The position numbers and the translations under genes were made by a program. The notes below the pieces were generated by a model that worked only from the letters and a program-made list of their open reading frames with translations, was not told where the DNA came from and did not search any database. Shown here one piece after another: positions 24,948 to 33,693 of a stretch of DNA of 51,284 bases (within the stretch, counting starts at the first letter, position 1; each line of letters starts with the position of its first letter). Source of the DNA: an uncultured Duncaniella sp. (lineage in GTDB: Bacteria > Bacteroidota > Bacteroidia > Bacteroidales > Muribaculaceae). Where the stretch lies: positions 1 through 51,284 of the forward strand of contig CAJURI010000009.1 in assembly GCA_910588795.1 (NCBI GenBank), written 5' to 3'.

Positions 24948-25550
24948 TCATTTCCTTATGACGAGGGTGTTTGTTATGAACTTTATGGTCTCCTCCCGGA
25001 ATGTGGCCGGATCGGCTCCTATGTCCTCATAGTCTCCCCGCAGATGGCAGTAGTCCACTCCTTGAAACAGCATCTGGTGTATGGCCGGGATCAGCGCGCC
25101 CTGGCGTGGGTCGAACACGCCGCGCTCTATGCCCTTGTCGATCATGAGCTTGTATAGCCCTCGCTCTTTCTCCACGGCGAGGCGTCGTATACGCTCAAGC
25201 CTCCTGTAGTCGAGGGTCAGGTAGGATATGAGCTGGCTTGTCGCCGAGGCTTTTATGGTCTCGTCAACCACATCGAACCTTGCCTGTATATAGGCACGCA
25301 GCATCTCCTCCGGCTCAAGGTCGGAATGCACTATGTCGCGGAATCTCTTGACTATGGCATCAGCTTCACGTTCTATGACTGCATCGTATATCTCCTTTTT
25401 GTTCTTGAAATAGGTATATATGGTGCGTCTCCCTTTGTCGGAGGCTGTGGCGATGTCATTCATGGTGGTACGCTCCACGCCGTTGCTGGCGAAGAGTTGG
25501 CGTGCCACGTCAAGAAGGCGTTCGCGTGTCTTTGTAGCGATTGCTGTCAT
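24948..25550 (-). CDS. TetR-family transcriptional regulator
   Basis: 200 residues. The N-terminal helix-turn-helix (about 10-56) has the TetR pattern LFASNGVERTTMNDIA, then KGRRTIYTYFKNKKEIYDAV. The C-terminal ligand and dimerisation domain (about 75-200) is all helical. It directly precedes fabG, so a fatty acid or acyl-CoA ligand like that of FadR/FabR-type TetR proteins is possible but unproven. It may regulate its own operon. Confidence 0.88.
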   Translation of the reverse strand: MTAIATKTRERLLDVARQLFASNGVERTTMNDIATASDKGRRTIYTYFKNKKEIYDAVIEREADAIVKRFRDIVHSDLEPEEMLRAYIQARFDVVDETIKASATSQLISYLTLDYRRLERIRRLAVEKERGLYKLMIDKGIERGVFDPRQGALIPAIHQMLFQGVDYCHLRGDYEDIGADPATFREETIKFITNTLVIRK

Positions 25551-25572
25551 TTGTCAGGAGTAATTCAAGTTG

Positions 25573-25580
25573 CAAAGTTA
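25573..25580 (-). promoter_or_regulatory. -7 box before the TetR gene
   Basis: TAACTTTG on the minus strand is an exact TAnnTTTG match 22 nt before the start codon. The -33 region is poor, as may be expected for a regulated promoter. Confidence 0.55.
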
Positions 25581-25598
25581 AGAAAAAAACTTGGGGCT

Positions 25599-26360
25599 TT
25601 ACACCTCTATGCCCTGATTTTTGAGAAATTCCTTTAACACAGCTGAGAAATGCTCGTTTGACGCGCGCGGGTAACGTACTTCGGCATAGAGCTGTGCGAG
25701 ATTTTCTTTGCCGTTCTCACTGACAAATTTCCGGTAAGTGTCCATCGACTCTTTTTCCGAGTAGAAATCCTTAAGCTCCTTGTCGGAAGGGTCGTGGTAG
25801 AAGCCGTGATGCAGAATGGCGTTTAGGGGAAGACGTTCGCTTACGGCGGGGTTTTCCGCAGGATATCCGGTCGTCACCGTGATCAGAGGCACCACGCCTT
25901 CGGGAAGGCGGAGCGTGTCGGCTATCATGGGGGCATTGTAGGTGGTGGTCCCGAGATAGCATGTGCCGAGCCCCTCGAGTTCGGCGAGTGTGACGAACTG
26001 TTGTGCGAATATCGATGTGTCCATCACTCCCCAGGAATACCCCTGGAGATTGTTCAGCCCCTGCTCGCTCCCTCCGAGCACGCACCAGCGGTGGTAACGC
26101 CGGAGGTCGAGACAGAATGTCAGGACAGCCTTGGCACTCATTATGGCGGGTTGTGAGAAGTGGGCCGGTGCAAGAGTCTCTATCTCGCGGGGATCAGTGG
26201 TGACGATGACACTGTATATCTGCATGTTGCCGGTGTTGGGTGCCTGTGCCGCACTCCTTATGAGTCGGTCTATCAGCTCCGGATCTACTTGGCGGTCAGG
26301 ATCGTATGCCCTGATGGTGCGCCGTGAGGTAAAATAATCTGCTATTGATTGATGTTCCAT
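25599..26360 (-). CDS. Nitroreductase-family flavoprotein
   Basis: 253 residues from the ATG at 26360; the longer frame begins at GTG 26381 and adds seven unlikely residues. It resembles the NfsA group of FMN-dependent NAD(P)H oxidoreductases: FTSRRTIRAYDPDR near the N-terminus binds the FMN phosphate, and AAQAPNTGNMQIYSVIVT follows. FAQQFVTLAELEGLGTCYLG and VPLITVTTGYPAENP are family blocks. The C-terminal extension (about 200-253) is helical and caps the active site in NfsA-type members. Substrate unknown (nitro compounds, quinones or flavin). It is divergent from nrdJ. Confidence 0.88.
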   Translation of the reverse strand: MEHQSIADYFTSRRTIRAYDPDRQVDPELIDRLIRSAAQAPNTGNMQIYSVIVTTDPREIETLAPAHFSQPAIMSAKAVLTFCLDLRRYHRWCVLGGSEQGLNNLQGYSWGVMDTSIFAQQFVTLAELEGLGTCYLGTTTYNAPMIADTLRLPEGVVPLITVTTGYPAENPAVSERLPLNAILHHGFYHDPSDKELKDFYSEKESMDTYRKFVSENGKENLAQLYAEVRYPRASNEHFSAVLKEFLKNQGIEV

Positions 26361-26431
26361 ATTCTTGTTGACAATAATCACTGCAAGTTACGACATTTTC
26401 TTCAAAATGTTAATAAATAGCAGTGAAAAAT

Positions 26432-26463
26432 TTTGGTACATCAAGGAAAATTCTTCAACTTTG
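26432..26463 (+). promoter_or_regulatory. Promoter of nrdJ
   Basis: TTTG (26432-26435), then exactly 20 nt, then CAACTTTG (26456-26463), one base from TAnnTTTG. Transcription would start near 26470, leaving a leader of about 50 nt. This argues for the ATG at 26522 and against the longer frame starting at 26423, upstream of this promoter. Confidence 0.75.
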
Positions 26464-26521
26464 CACTTGCGAAATTGATACCCGGATAATACCTTTCGAA
26501 AGCACTCCTATAAATAATGTA

Positions 26522-29095
26522 ATGGAACGCAAGACTTATACATATGATGAGGCTTATGAGGCCTCTGTGAAATATTTTGAAGGTGATGAACTTGCAGCCC
26601 GCGTGTGGGTGAGCAAGTATGCACTCAAGGATTCTGACGGACATATCTACGAGCGTACGCCTGAGGATATGCATCGCCGCATAGCGTCAGAGCTTGCACG
26701 CATAGAGCGCAATTATCCGAATCCTATGAGCGAGGAGACCATTATGGAGCTTCTCGACAAGTTCCGTTACATTGTGCCGCAGGGGAGTCCTATGGCCGGC
26801 ATAGGAAATGATTTTCAGGTGGGATCGCTCAGCAACTGTTTTGTGATAGGGCTTGACGGACATCCCGACTCCTATGGCGGCATAGCGAAGATCGATGAGG
26901 AGCAGGTGCAGCTCATGAAGCGTCGCGGCGGAGTGGGTCACGATCTCAGTGACCTGCGTCCCAAGGGGACTCCGGTTAAGAATTCCGCTCTTACTTCCAC
27001 CGGCCTTGTGCCATTCATGGAGAGGTATTCCAATTCCACGAGAGAGGTGGCGCAGGACGGCCGCCGCGGGGCACTTATGCTTACAGTCTCGATAAAGCAT
27101 CCTGATTCTGAACGGTTTATAGATGCCAAGCTTGAGCAGGGTAAGATCACCGGTGCGAATGTCTCGGTAAAGATAGATGATGACTTCATGCGCTGTGTGG
27201 AGAGCGGAGAAGTGTACCGCCGTCAGTTCCCTGTGTGGAGCGACAAGCCTGAGGTGAGCATCGACACCGATGCCCGGGCTCTTTGGGGCAAGATAGTCTA
27301 CAATGCATGGAAATCGGCTGAGCCGGGTGTGCTTTTCTGGGACACTATCACACGTGAGTCTGTGCCCGACTGCTATGCTGACCTCGGTTTCCAGACCGTC
27401 TCGACCAATCCTTGCGGCGAGATACCGTTGTGCCCCTACGACAGCTGCCGCCTTGTGGCTGTAAATCTTTACTCATATGTGAAGAATCCGTTCACTGACA
27501 AGGCTGAATTCGACTATGATCTTTTCGCTGATCACATAGCCAAGGCGCAGCGTATAATGGACGATATCATCGATCTGGAGATGGAGAAGATCGATACCAT
27601 CATCAGTAAGATCGACAAGGATCCGGAGACTGCCGAGGTTAAAGAGACTGAGCTGAACCTATGGAAGAAAATCCGCTCCAAGACCCTCAAGGGGAGGCGT
27701 ACCGGACTTGGCACCACTGCCGAAGGCGACATGATAGCGGCTCTCGGTCTCCGCTATGGCACAGAGGAGGCGACGCAGATGTCGGTGAATGTCCATCGCG
27801 CGCTTGCCGTGGCTGCATTCGGCTCATCGGTGCAGATGGCAAAGGAGCGCGGTGCCTTTGAGGTGTATGATGCCGGGCGGGAGCGCAATAATCCTTACAT
27901 ATCGCGTCTGCGTGACTTCGCCCCGGCTCTCGTTGCCGAGATGGAGAAGCACGGACGCAGGAATATAGCTTGCCTCACGATAGCTCCCACGGGCACCACT
28001 TCGCTCATGACGCGCACATCGTCAGGCATAGAGCCGGTGTTCATGCCTGTGTACAAGCGTCGCCGCAAGATTAACGCAAACGATGTGGAGACACGTGTGG
28101 ACTATGTCGACGAGTCAGGCGACAAGTTTGAGGAATATGTGGTTTACCATCCGAAATTCATCGACTGGATGCGTGTCAACGGTATAGAAGTGCGTGACGA
28201 CTATTCGCAGGCTGAGATAGATGCGCTTGTGGCCCGTTCCCCGTATTACAAGGCTACGGCCAATGACATAGACTGGCTCGAGAAGGTCAGGATGCAGGGT
28301 GCCGTGCAGAAGTGGGTGGACCACTCCATATCGGTGACCATCAACCTCCCCTCCGACGTGGATGTCGATCTTGTTAACCGCCTGTATCTCGAGGCCTGGA
28401 AAGCCGGATGCAAGGGGTGTACGATTTACCGTGACGGATGCCGTTCGGGGGTACTGATCGCCGCAGAGGACGAGAAGAAGAAAAAGGATGCCATAAAGGC
28501 CGAGAAGGAGGGCCTCGAACCTCCATCGGATTCCGTAGGTCATCCGCTGATGCTTAAGCGGCCTGTGGAACTGGAGGCTGATGTGGTAAGGTTCCAGAAC
28601 AACAAGGAGAAGTGGATCGCTTTTGTCGGACTTGTCGACGGGCGTCCGTATGAGATATTCACAGGCCTTGCCGATGACGAGGATGGCATATTCTGTCCCA
28701 AATCGGTCAACAAAGGCAAGATCATAAAGGCTGTCGATGATAAAGGCGTGAAGCGTTATGACTTCCAGTTCATCAACAAACGCGGATTCAAGACCACTAT
28801 AGAGGGCCTTTCGGATAAGTTCAATCCGGAGTACTGGAATTATGCGAAACTGATATCCGGTGTCCTCCGCTACGGCATGCCCATAGATCAGGTCGTAAAG
28901 CTTGTCAACGGTCTTGAACTCAATTCCCACAGTATAAACACCTGGAAGATGGGTGTGGAGAGAGCCCTTAAGAAATATCTTCCATCGGGTACGCCTGCCA
29001 ACGGGCAGAAGTGTCCGCATTGCGGCCAGGAAACCTTGATATATCAGGAGGGATGCCTTATATGCACGTCTTGCGGGAATTCCCGTTGCGGTTAA
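26522..29095 (+). CDS. nrdJ: Class II (adenosylcobalamin-dependent) ribonucleotide reductase
   Basis: Reduces ribonucleotides to deoxyribonucleotides with a radical made from adenosylcobalamin, so it works with or without oxygen but needs B12. 857 residues from the ATG at 26522, chosen because the promoter lies inside the longer frame. Visible blocks are GSLSNCFVIG, KRRGGVGHDLSDLRPKG, STNPCGEIPLCPY with the active-site cysteine, and the large C-terminal region ending in two zinc-like pairs, CPHCGQE and CTSCGNSRCG. This domain order is typical of the NrdJ-Z type. No small subunit gene is nearby, as expected for class II. Confidence 0.95.
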   Translation: MERKTYTYDEAYEASVKYFEGDELAARVWVSKYALKDSDGHIYERTPEDMHRRIASELARIERNYPNPMSEETIMELLDKFRYIVPQGSPMAGIGNDFQVGSLSNCFVIGLDGHPDSYGGIAKIDEEQVQLMKRRGGVGHDLSDLRPKGTPVKNSALTSTGLVPFMERYSNSTREVAQDGRRGALMLTVSIKHPDSERFIDAKLEQGKITGANVSVKIDDDFMRCVESGEVYRRQFPVWSDKPEVSIDTDARALWGKIVYNAWKSAEPGVLFWDTITRESVPDCYADLGFQTVSTNPCGEIPLCPYDSCRLVAVNLYSYVKNPFTDKAEFDYDLFADHIAKAQRIMDDIIDLEMEKIDTIISKIDKDPETAEVKETELNLWKKIRSKTLKGRRTGLGTTAEGDMIAALGLRYGTEEATQMSVNVHRALAVAAFGSSVQMAKERGAFEVYDAGRERNNPYISRLRDFAPALVAEMEKHGRRNIACLTIAPTGTTSLMTRTSSGIEPVFMPVYKRRRKINANDVETRVDYVDESGDKFEEYVVYHPKFIDWMRVNGIEVRDDYSQAEIDALVARSPYYKATANDIDWLEKVRMQGAVQKWVDHSISVTINLPSDVDVDLVNRLYLEAWKAGCKGCTIYRDGCRSGVLIAAEDEKKKKDAIKAEKEGLEPPSDSVGHPLMLKRPVELEADVVRFQNNKEKWIAFVGLVDGRPYEIFTGLADDEDGIFCPKSVNKGKIIKAVDDKGVKRYDFQFINKRGFKTTIEGLSDKFNPEYWNYAKLISGVLRYGMPIDQVVKLVNGLELNSHSINTWKMGVERALKKYLPSGTPANGQKCPHCGQETLIYQEGCLICTSCGNSRCG

Positions 29096-29108
29096 TGCCG
29101 ATGAACTT

Positions 29109-29504
29109 ATGAAATGCACTGTCAAAATATTACTTCTGCTGTCCGTCGGACTTTCAGTCTTGTCATGTGGCCGTCTCAGCAAAGAGGCAAAACAGATAGC
29201 AGGTGACTACATCATTCCCGAGGTGTCGCAGACCGAGCCGGTGATGGAGCTGAAGCGCGACGCCACATGCGTGTTGCGTGCTATTAAGCCCGGGGTCTTG
29301 ACCTATGCGGTGGAGGGGGATTGGAATGTTGAGAATGATTCTCTGATAATCAGCCTTGATACTTCCACAGTAAGCTATGTGGGAGATTCCGCGCTCATAG
29401 GTGAGATACCTGTGCGCTCGGCCCGCAGGATCGTGGAACACAACGATTTCAATCTCCAGCTGGAGAGCGACGGTGTGATATACTATTATAAGAGGATTAA
29501 ATAA
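29109..29504 (+). CDS. Lipocalin-like lipoprotein
   Basis: 131 residues with a lipoprotein signal peptide (lipobox VLSC, Cys20). The mature domain starts with KEAKQIAGDYIIPE, recalling the Bacteroidota lipocalin-like proteins that begin I.G.W. It is predicted all-beta, with strands such as TCVLRAIKPGVLTYAVEGDWNVE and DSLIISLD. Ligand and role unknown. It begins 13 nt after nrdJ, so it is likely cotranscribed with it. Confidence 0.75.
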   Translation: MKCTVKILLLLSVGLSVLSCGRLSKEAKQIAGDYIIPEVSQTEPVMELKRDATCVLRAIKPGVLTYAVEGDWNVENDSLIISLDTSTVSYVGDSALIGEIPVRSARRIVEHNDFNLQLESDGVIYYYKRIK

Positions 29505-29522
29505 ACAAAGTAAAGTAGCCGT

Positions 29523-29981
29523 ATGCGTTTTGTCGTTTTATTATCTTTGCTGGCTCTTGTGCTGACTGCTTGCGGAGGCTCTTCAGTGGCTGAGCGTGTG
29601 GCTTCGGCCGAGATGGCCTTTGCGGCGGAGGATGTTGCGTCTTCACGCCGCATATGTGACAGGATCATGGGCGAGGATGTCAGTGACGGCGGTGTCACTG
29701 CTACCGAACTGTGCCGCCTGTCTATACTGTATATGCAGCTTTATGACCGCACCGATGATGCTGATGCGCTTGATCTTGCTACAAGGTGCTATCGGAGCGC
29801 GTTTTCCGAGAATGCCGATTCGGCAAGATATTTCTATACCCATCTGCCGGTGGATCAGGACAAGTACGTGATGTCGCTGTCCACTCTTGTCCAGTCGATA
29901 GATAATCCTGCCGGAGTGGATTGTGATTATGAGGACACCGACAGTGTGCTCGTGGCCGATTCTGTAAAGAACTGCAAATAA
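29523..29981 (+). CDS. Lipoprotein of unknown function, TPR-like helices
   Basis: 152 residues. Signal peptide with lipobox LTAC (Cys17) followed by Gly-Gly, which favours passage to the outer membrane. The mature part is helical (VAERVASAEMAFAAEDVASSRRICDRIM and ELCRLSILYMQLYD), possibly one or two TPR-like helix pairs. A disordered acidic tail follows. I do not recognise the family. It lies 18 nt after the preceding lipoprotein gene and just before the SUI1-like gene. Confidence 0.7.
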   Translation: MRFVVLLSLLALVLTACGGSSVAERVASAEMAFAAEDVASSRRICDRIMGEDVSDGGVTATELCRLSILYMQLYDRTDDADALDLATRCYRSAFSENADSARYFYTHLPVDQDKYVMSLSTLVQSIDNPAGVDCDYEDTDSVLVADSVKNCK

Positions 29982-29990
29982 CCGTTGGCC

Positions 29991-30317
29991 ATGGACTGGA
30001 AAGATATCTTGGCTGGCAAGATCGAGGACGGGACACTCAGCCGTGAGGATTTCGTCCCGGAGCAGGATCAGGAAGCCGGAGGCAGGCCGGTTGACGTTCT
30101 AAAAGTGTCCATAGACAGAAAGGGGCGCAAGGGCAAGACCGCGACGCTTGTCGAGGGGTTCACTTGTCCCGATGAAGAGGTAAAGTCCATAGCCGCCGCT
30201 CTAAAGACACGTCTCGGCACCGGAGGTTCTTCCCGGGGCGGAGATATACTGTTACAGGGTGATGTCGCCGACAAGGTCAGGCAGCTGCTTGTATCTATGG
30301 GCTACAGGGTAAAATGA
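29991..30317 (+). CDS. yciH: SUI1/YciH-type translation factor
   Basis: 108 residues from the ATG at 29991; a TTG at 29985 is less likely. The C-terminal half (about 40-108) is the SUI1/eIF1 domain: KVSIDRKGRKGKTATLVEGF, then LGTGGSSRGGDILLQGD and a final QLLVSMGYRVK, all conserved in YciH. E. coli YciH binds the 30S subunit and affects initiation fidelity; the role in Bacteroidota is untested. It overlaps the following helicase-nuclease gene by 4 nt (ATGA). Confidence 0.9.
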   Translation: MDWKDILAGKIEDGTLSREDFVPEQDQEAGGRPVDVLKVSIDRKGRKGKTATLVEGFTCPDEEVKSIAAALKTRLGTGGSSRGGDILLQGDVADKVRQLLVSMGYRVK

Positions 30318-33300
30318 TAAGTATCTATAAGGCTTCAGCCGGATCGGGCAAGACATTCACTCTTGCCCGTGAATATATAAAGTTCATTCTCGGGCATAAG
30401 ACCGAGGAGGGTTCATACGTGCTTAACCGTCCCGGTGTAGACCGTTCCGGACATAGAAATGTTCTGGCAATGACGTTCACCAACAAGGCCACGGAGGAGA
30501 TGAAGTCGCGTATAATCCACGAGCTTGCCGTGCTTTCCGGATGTGAGCGTGACTGGGACGGGAAGAGTCCCTATGAGGATGAACTGTGCAGGACGTTCGG
30601 ATGTGATCCGGAGTCTCTTGCCGCTGCTGCGAAGGATGCTCTTAAAAGTCTGCTGTACGACTTCAGCCGTTTCAGCATCTCGACGATAGATTCTTTTTTC
30701 CAGACAGTGCTCCGTTCATTCGCCCATGAGGCTGATGTGTCAGGCAACTATTCTCTCGAGCTTGATGACCGCGAGGTGATAACTATGAGTGTCGACCAGC
30801 TGCTGCAGTCGCTCAACCACAGCAAGCCTACAGGACGCACAAGGGAGATCGAGGCATGGATCACAGGCTACATGAAGAGCCTTATAGAGAACGGAAACTC
30901 GTTCACCCTGTTCAACAGGAGCGGAAATGTCCATGATGACCTCATAAATTTTATCGGAGCCATACATAATGACACATTCAAGGACAATGAGACGCGCATA
31001 ATGGATTATCTTGCGGATTCCGACCGGTTTCATAGGTTTTGCAAGTCCGTGTCCGGCCGTATATCGCAGACAAAGAGCGACACTGCCGAGGTGTGTCGTG
31101 CTGTGCTGGCATATGCCGAATCTCATCCGGAAGTCGCCGATATTGTCAGCAGTGTGCCGTTGAAGATTGTGAGGACATGGAGCGAAAGCGGATGGAAAAA
31201 GTATGACAGTATCCCCAAGACCATACGTTCGGTTATTGACGACCCTTCCTCCATATGGAAAGCCGCTGCGAAGAATGGTGGCAAAAAGAGCATGTATGTG
31301 TCGGCAGAATTTGAGGCTATGATGTCGACAGCCATGCTGTCGATAGAAAAATGTGTGGAATCGGTAAGCCTGCTGGAGATAATACGCGGCAATCTTTACC
31401 AGCTCGGGCTGCTCAATGCCCTGATGGAGTTGATCGACCGGTTTCGCCGGGAGAACTCCACACTTCTCCTCAGTGACACCAATTCCTTGCTTGCCAGGAT
31501 TATAGGTGATGAGGATTCACCGTTTCTGTATGAGAGACTCGGCACACGGTATCATAATTATCTCATAGACGAGTTTCAGGACACATCTCTGAGCCAGTGG
31601 TGCAACATGAGGCCTCTTCTCCGCGAGAGCCTTGCGTATGGCTATGACAGCCTTGTGATAGGTGACGAGAAGCAGTGTATATACCGTTTCAGGGACAGTG
31701 ATCCCTCTCTGCTGCACAATCTCCATCAGGAGCCATGGGCCCATGGACATAGCGAGGTGCGTGGCAATTCGACAGCGGAGAATACCAATTGGCGGTCATC
31801 TGCCGAAGTGGTCGGTTTCAATAATTCGCTGTTTGCTGCCGTGGCGCGTCTCTATGGCTTTGATGATGTTTATTCCAATGTCGTGCAGCAGGTGTCGCCG
31901 AAGCATAGCTCACATCACGGATATGTGCGCGTGAAGTTCTTTGATTCGGAGACATATTCGGAAGATTCCGCTCTCGAAATGATGGCTTCCGAGATGCGCA
32001 GACAGTTTGCGTCAGGATATTCCCCGGGTGACATTGCTGTGCTTGTGCGCAATAAAAAGGAGGGCACCAAGGTGATACGTTACCTTGAGTCTCTGATGGC
32101 CTCGGAGGTGGAGGACTTCCCGAAATTTGATATCATATCGGAGGATTCGTTGCTGATATCGCGTTCGGATGCGGTGGTGAGCATCATAAGCCGCCTCAGG
32201 ATGTTGTCGGATGTGGATGTCGTCTCGGACCGGCGCAAGAGGAGCAGCCGTGACATAGCTGCGATGCTTAATGATTACGAGACTCTCCGTTCGTCAGGCA
32301 TGGCTCCCGACAAGGCTCTTGTCGCTGCGATCGAACGTATGGGAAGAAAATCGGAGGGGGAGAAAACTGATGACAGCAGCTTATATGGACAGGGTGACTC
32401 TGTCTCACTTGACGGCATCGATCTTCTGTCGCTTGTGGAAAGCATAATAGCGTCCCGGCTCTCACCGGAGATGCGCGAGTCGGACAGTGTGTACATAGCT
32501 GCTTTTGTTGACATTGTGGTGAAGTTTGTCGGACAGGGTCATGCCGACATCCGTTCTTTCCTGCAATGGTGGGATGACGTCGGTTGCAGGAAGGCTTCCA
32601 TCTCGGGCAGTTCCGATGCCCGCGCCATAAATGTCCTCACAGTCCACAAGTCCAAAGGCCTTGAATTCCCTTGTGTCCACATACCGTTCGGAGAGATGTC
32701 CTCAGGCAGGGCAGGAGGGGATATAGCATGGTTTGAGCTCCCGTCGATAGCGGGTATACCTGATGAAATATTGCCCCCTATGATGCCGCTGAATGTAAGC
32801 TCGTCTCTGTCGGTGACATCGTTTGCCGAGCAGTATGCCGAGATAAGGCGTGAGGAATTGCTCGACAAGACCAATCTGCTGTATGTGGCTTTCACACGTG
32901 CCATAGATGAATTGACAGTGAGTGTCAGGATATCTAAAAGCGACAGGTCTGCATTGGCTGAGGGCAGGAGTGTGACTGTGTCGCGCATCCTTTATGAAGG
33001 GATCATGAGTGGAGGTGACAACGGTCATATGCCGCTTTCGCTTGATGGAGACATGGAATTCCGTGCCGGCGCCCCCACTTGCCGAATGGCGCGGGATGGA
33101 GGCAAGGGCATTGCCATGAGACCGTCGGAAACCGAACTTATGCCTCCCTATGAGCTGACATCTCCGGAGTCGGTGTGGAAGAATACCAATGTTGACACTG
33201 ACCGTCTTAACCGTATCGAAGTGGCGAGGGAGCGAGGTCTGATCCTGCATGGGCTTATGTCGCACATACGCAGGTCGGCTGATGTGGATGTCGCGTTCCG

Positions 33301-33658
33301 GCTGTTGCGCGGCACCCCTGATGCCCGCAGGCTCACAGAGCGTGACTTCATGGAGCTGCGTGAGATTGTTGAAGCGCGTGTCAATGACCCTCGTGTCAGA
33401 GAATGGTTCGAGGGATATGACAAGGTCTACATGGAGCGTGAGCTCCTTTCAGCCGACGGTGAGGAAAGACGTGTCGACCGTGTGGTATGGACTGCAGGCG
33501 GTGAGGTACATGTGATAGATTACAAGACCGGTTCGCAGGATCCTGGAAAATACAGGAGACAGGTGAACGGTTATGTGCAGTTCTTCCGTTCCATAGGCTG
33601 CGGTAAGGTCAGAGGATTCCTCTATTACCTTGACTCGGGAGAGATCGTGGAACTTTAA
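30314..33658 (+). CDS. AddA/RecB-like UvrD-family helicase-nuclease
   Basis: 1114-residue double-strand break processing enzyme of the AddA/RecB type. Helicase motifs in order: ASAGSGKTFTLA (Walker A, about 7-18), AMTFTNKATEEMKSR (Ia), LIDEFQDTS (Walker B, about 417), VIGDEKQCIYRFRDSDP (III), LTVHKSKGLEFP (V) and LLYVAFTRAIDEL (VI). The last 200 residues form a PD-(D/E)XK nuclease: GLILHGLMSH, then RVDRVVWTAGGEVHVIDYKTG with the D...DYK active site. It probably acts with an AddB-like partner in recombination repair, but no such gene is adjacent. It converges with uvrA across a 35-nt gap. Confidence 0.93.
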   Translation: MISIYKASAGSGKTFTLAREYIKFILGHKTEEGSYVLNRPGVDRSGHRNVLAMTFTNKATEEMKSRIIHELAVLSGCERDWDGKSPYEDELCRTFGCDPESLAAAAKDALKSLLYDFSRFSISTIDSFFQTVLRSFAHEADVSGNYSLELDDREVITMSVDQLLQSLNHSKPTGRTREIEAWITGYMKSLIENGNSFTLFNRSGNVHDDLINFIGAIHNDTFKDNETRIMDYLADSDRFHRFCKSVSGRISQTKSDTAEVCRAVLAYAESHPEVADIVSSVPLKIVRTWSESGWKKYDSIPKTIRSVIDDPSSIWKAAAKNGGKKSMYVSAEFEAMMSTAMLSIEKCVESVSLLEIIRGNLYQLGLLNALMELIDRFRRENSTLLLSDTNSLLARIIGDEDSPFLYERLGTRYHNYLIDEFQDTSLSQWCNMRPLLRESLAYGYDSLVIGDEKQCIYRFRDSDPSLLHNLHQEPWAHGHSEVRGNSTAENTNWRSSAEVVGFNNSLFAAVARLYGFDDVYSNVVQQVSPKHSSHHGYVRVKFFDSETYSEDSALEMMASEMRRQFASGYSPGDIAVLVRNKKEGTKVIRYLESLMASEVEDFPKFDIISEDSLLISRSDAVVSIISRLRMLSDVDVVSDRRKRSSRDIAAMLNDYETLRSSGMAPDKALVAAIERMGRKSEGEKTDDSSLYGQGDSVSLDGIDLLSLVESIIASRLSPEMRESDSVYIAAFVDIVVKFVGQGHADIRSFLQWWDDVGCRKASISGSSDARAINVLTVHKSKGLEFPCVHIPFGEMSSGRAGGDIAWFELPSIAGIPDEILPPMMPLNVSSSLSVTSFAEQYAEIRREELLDKTNLLYVAFTRAIDELTVSVRISKSDRSALAEGRSVTVSRILYEGIMSGGDNGHMPLSLDGDMEFRAGAPTCRMARDGGKGIAMRPSETELMPPYELTSPESVWKNTNVDTDRLNRIEVARERGLILHGLMSHIRRSADVDVAFRLLRGTPDARRLTERDFMELREIVEARVNDPRVREWFEGYDKVYMERELLSADGEERRVDRVVWTAGGEVHVIDYKTGSQDPGKYRRQVNGYVQFFRSIGCGKVRGFLYYLDSGEIVEL

Positions 33659-33661
33659 GAT

Positions 33662-33677
33662 GTTGTTTAAAAACAAC
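33662..33677. terminator. Palindrome between the convergent addA-like and uvrA genes
   Basis: GTTGTTT-AA-AAACAAC is a perfect 7-bp palindrome with the core shared by the Bat terminator. It lies 3 nt after the addA-like stop and 16 nt beyond the uvrA stop. Probably a weak two-way terminator. Confidence 0.5.
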
Positions 33678-33693
33678 CTATAAGTCCTGCGGA

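Noticed and set aside
26382..26521. Possible cobalamin riboswitch before the B12-dependent reductase gene
   Set aside because: With the promoter at 26432-26463 the leader is only about 50 nt, too short for a cobalamin riboswitch, and no B12-box-like sequence was seen.
28115..29182. Long open frame (355 codons) on the minus strand opposite nrdJ
   Set aside because: Shadow frame of a strongly conserved coding gene; its translation lacks recognisable motifs.
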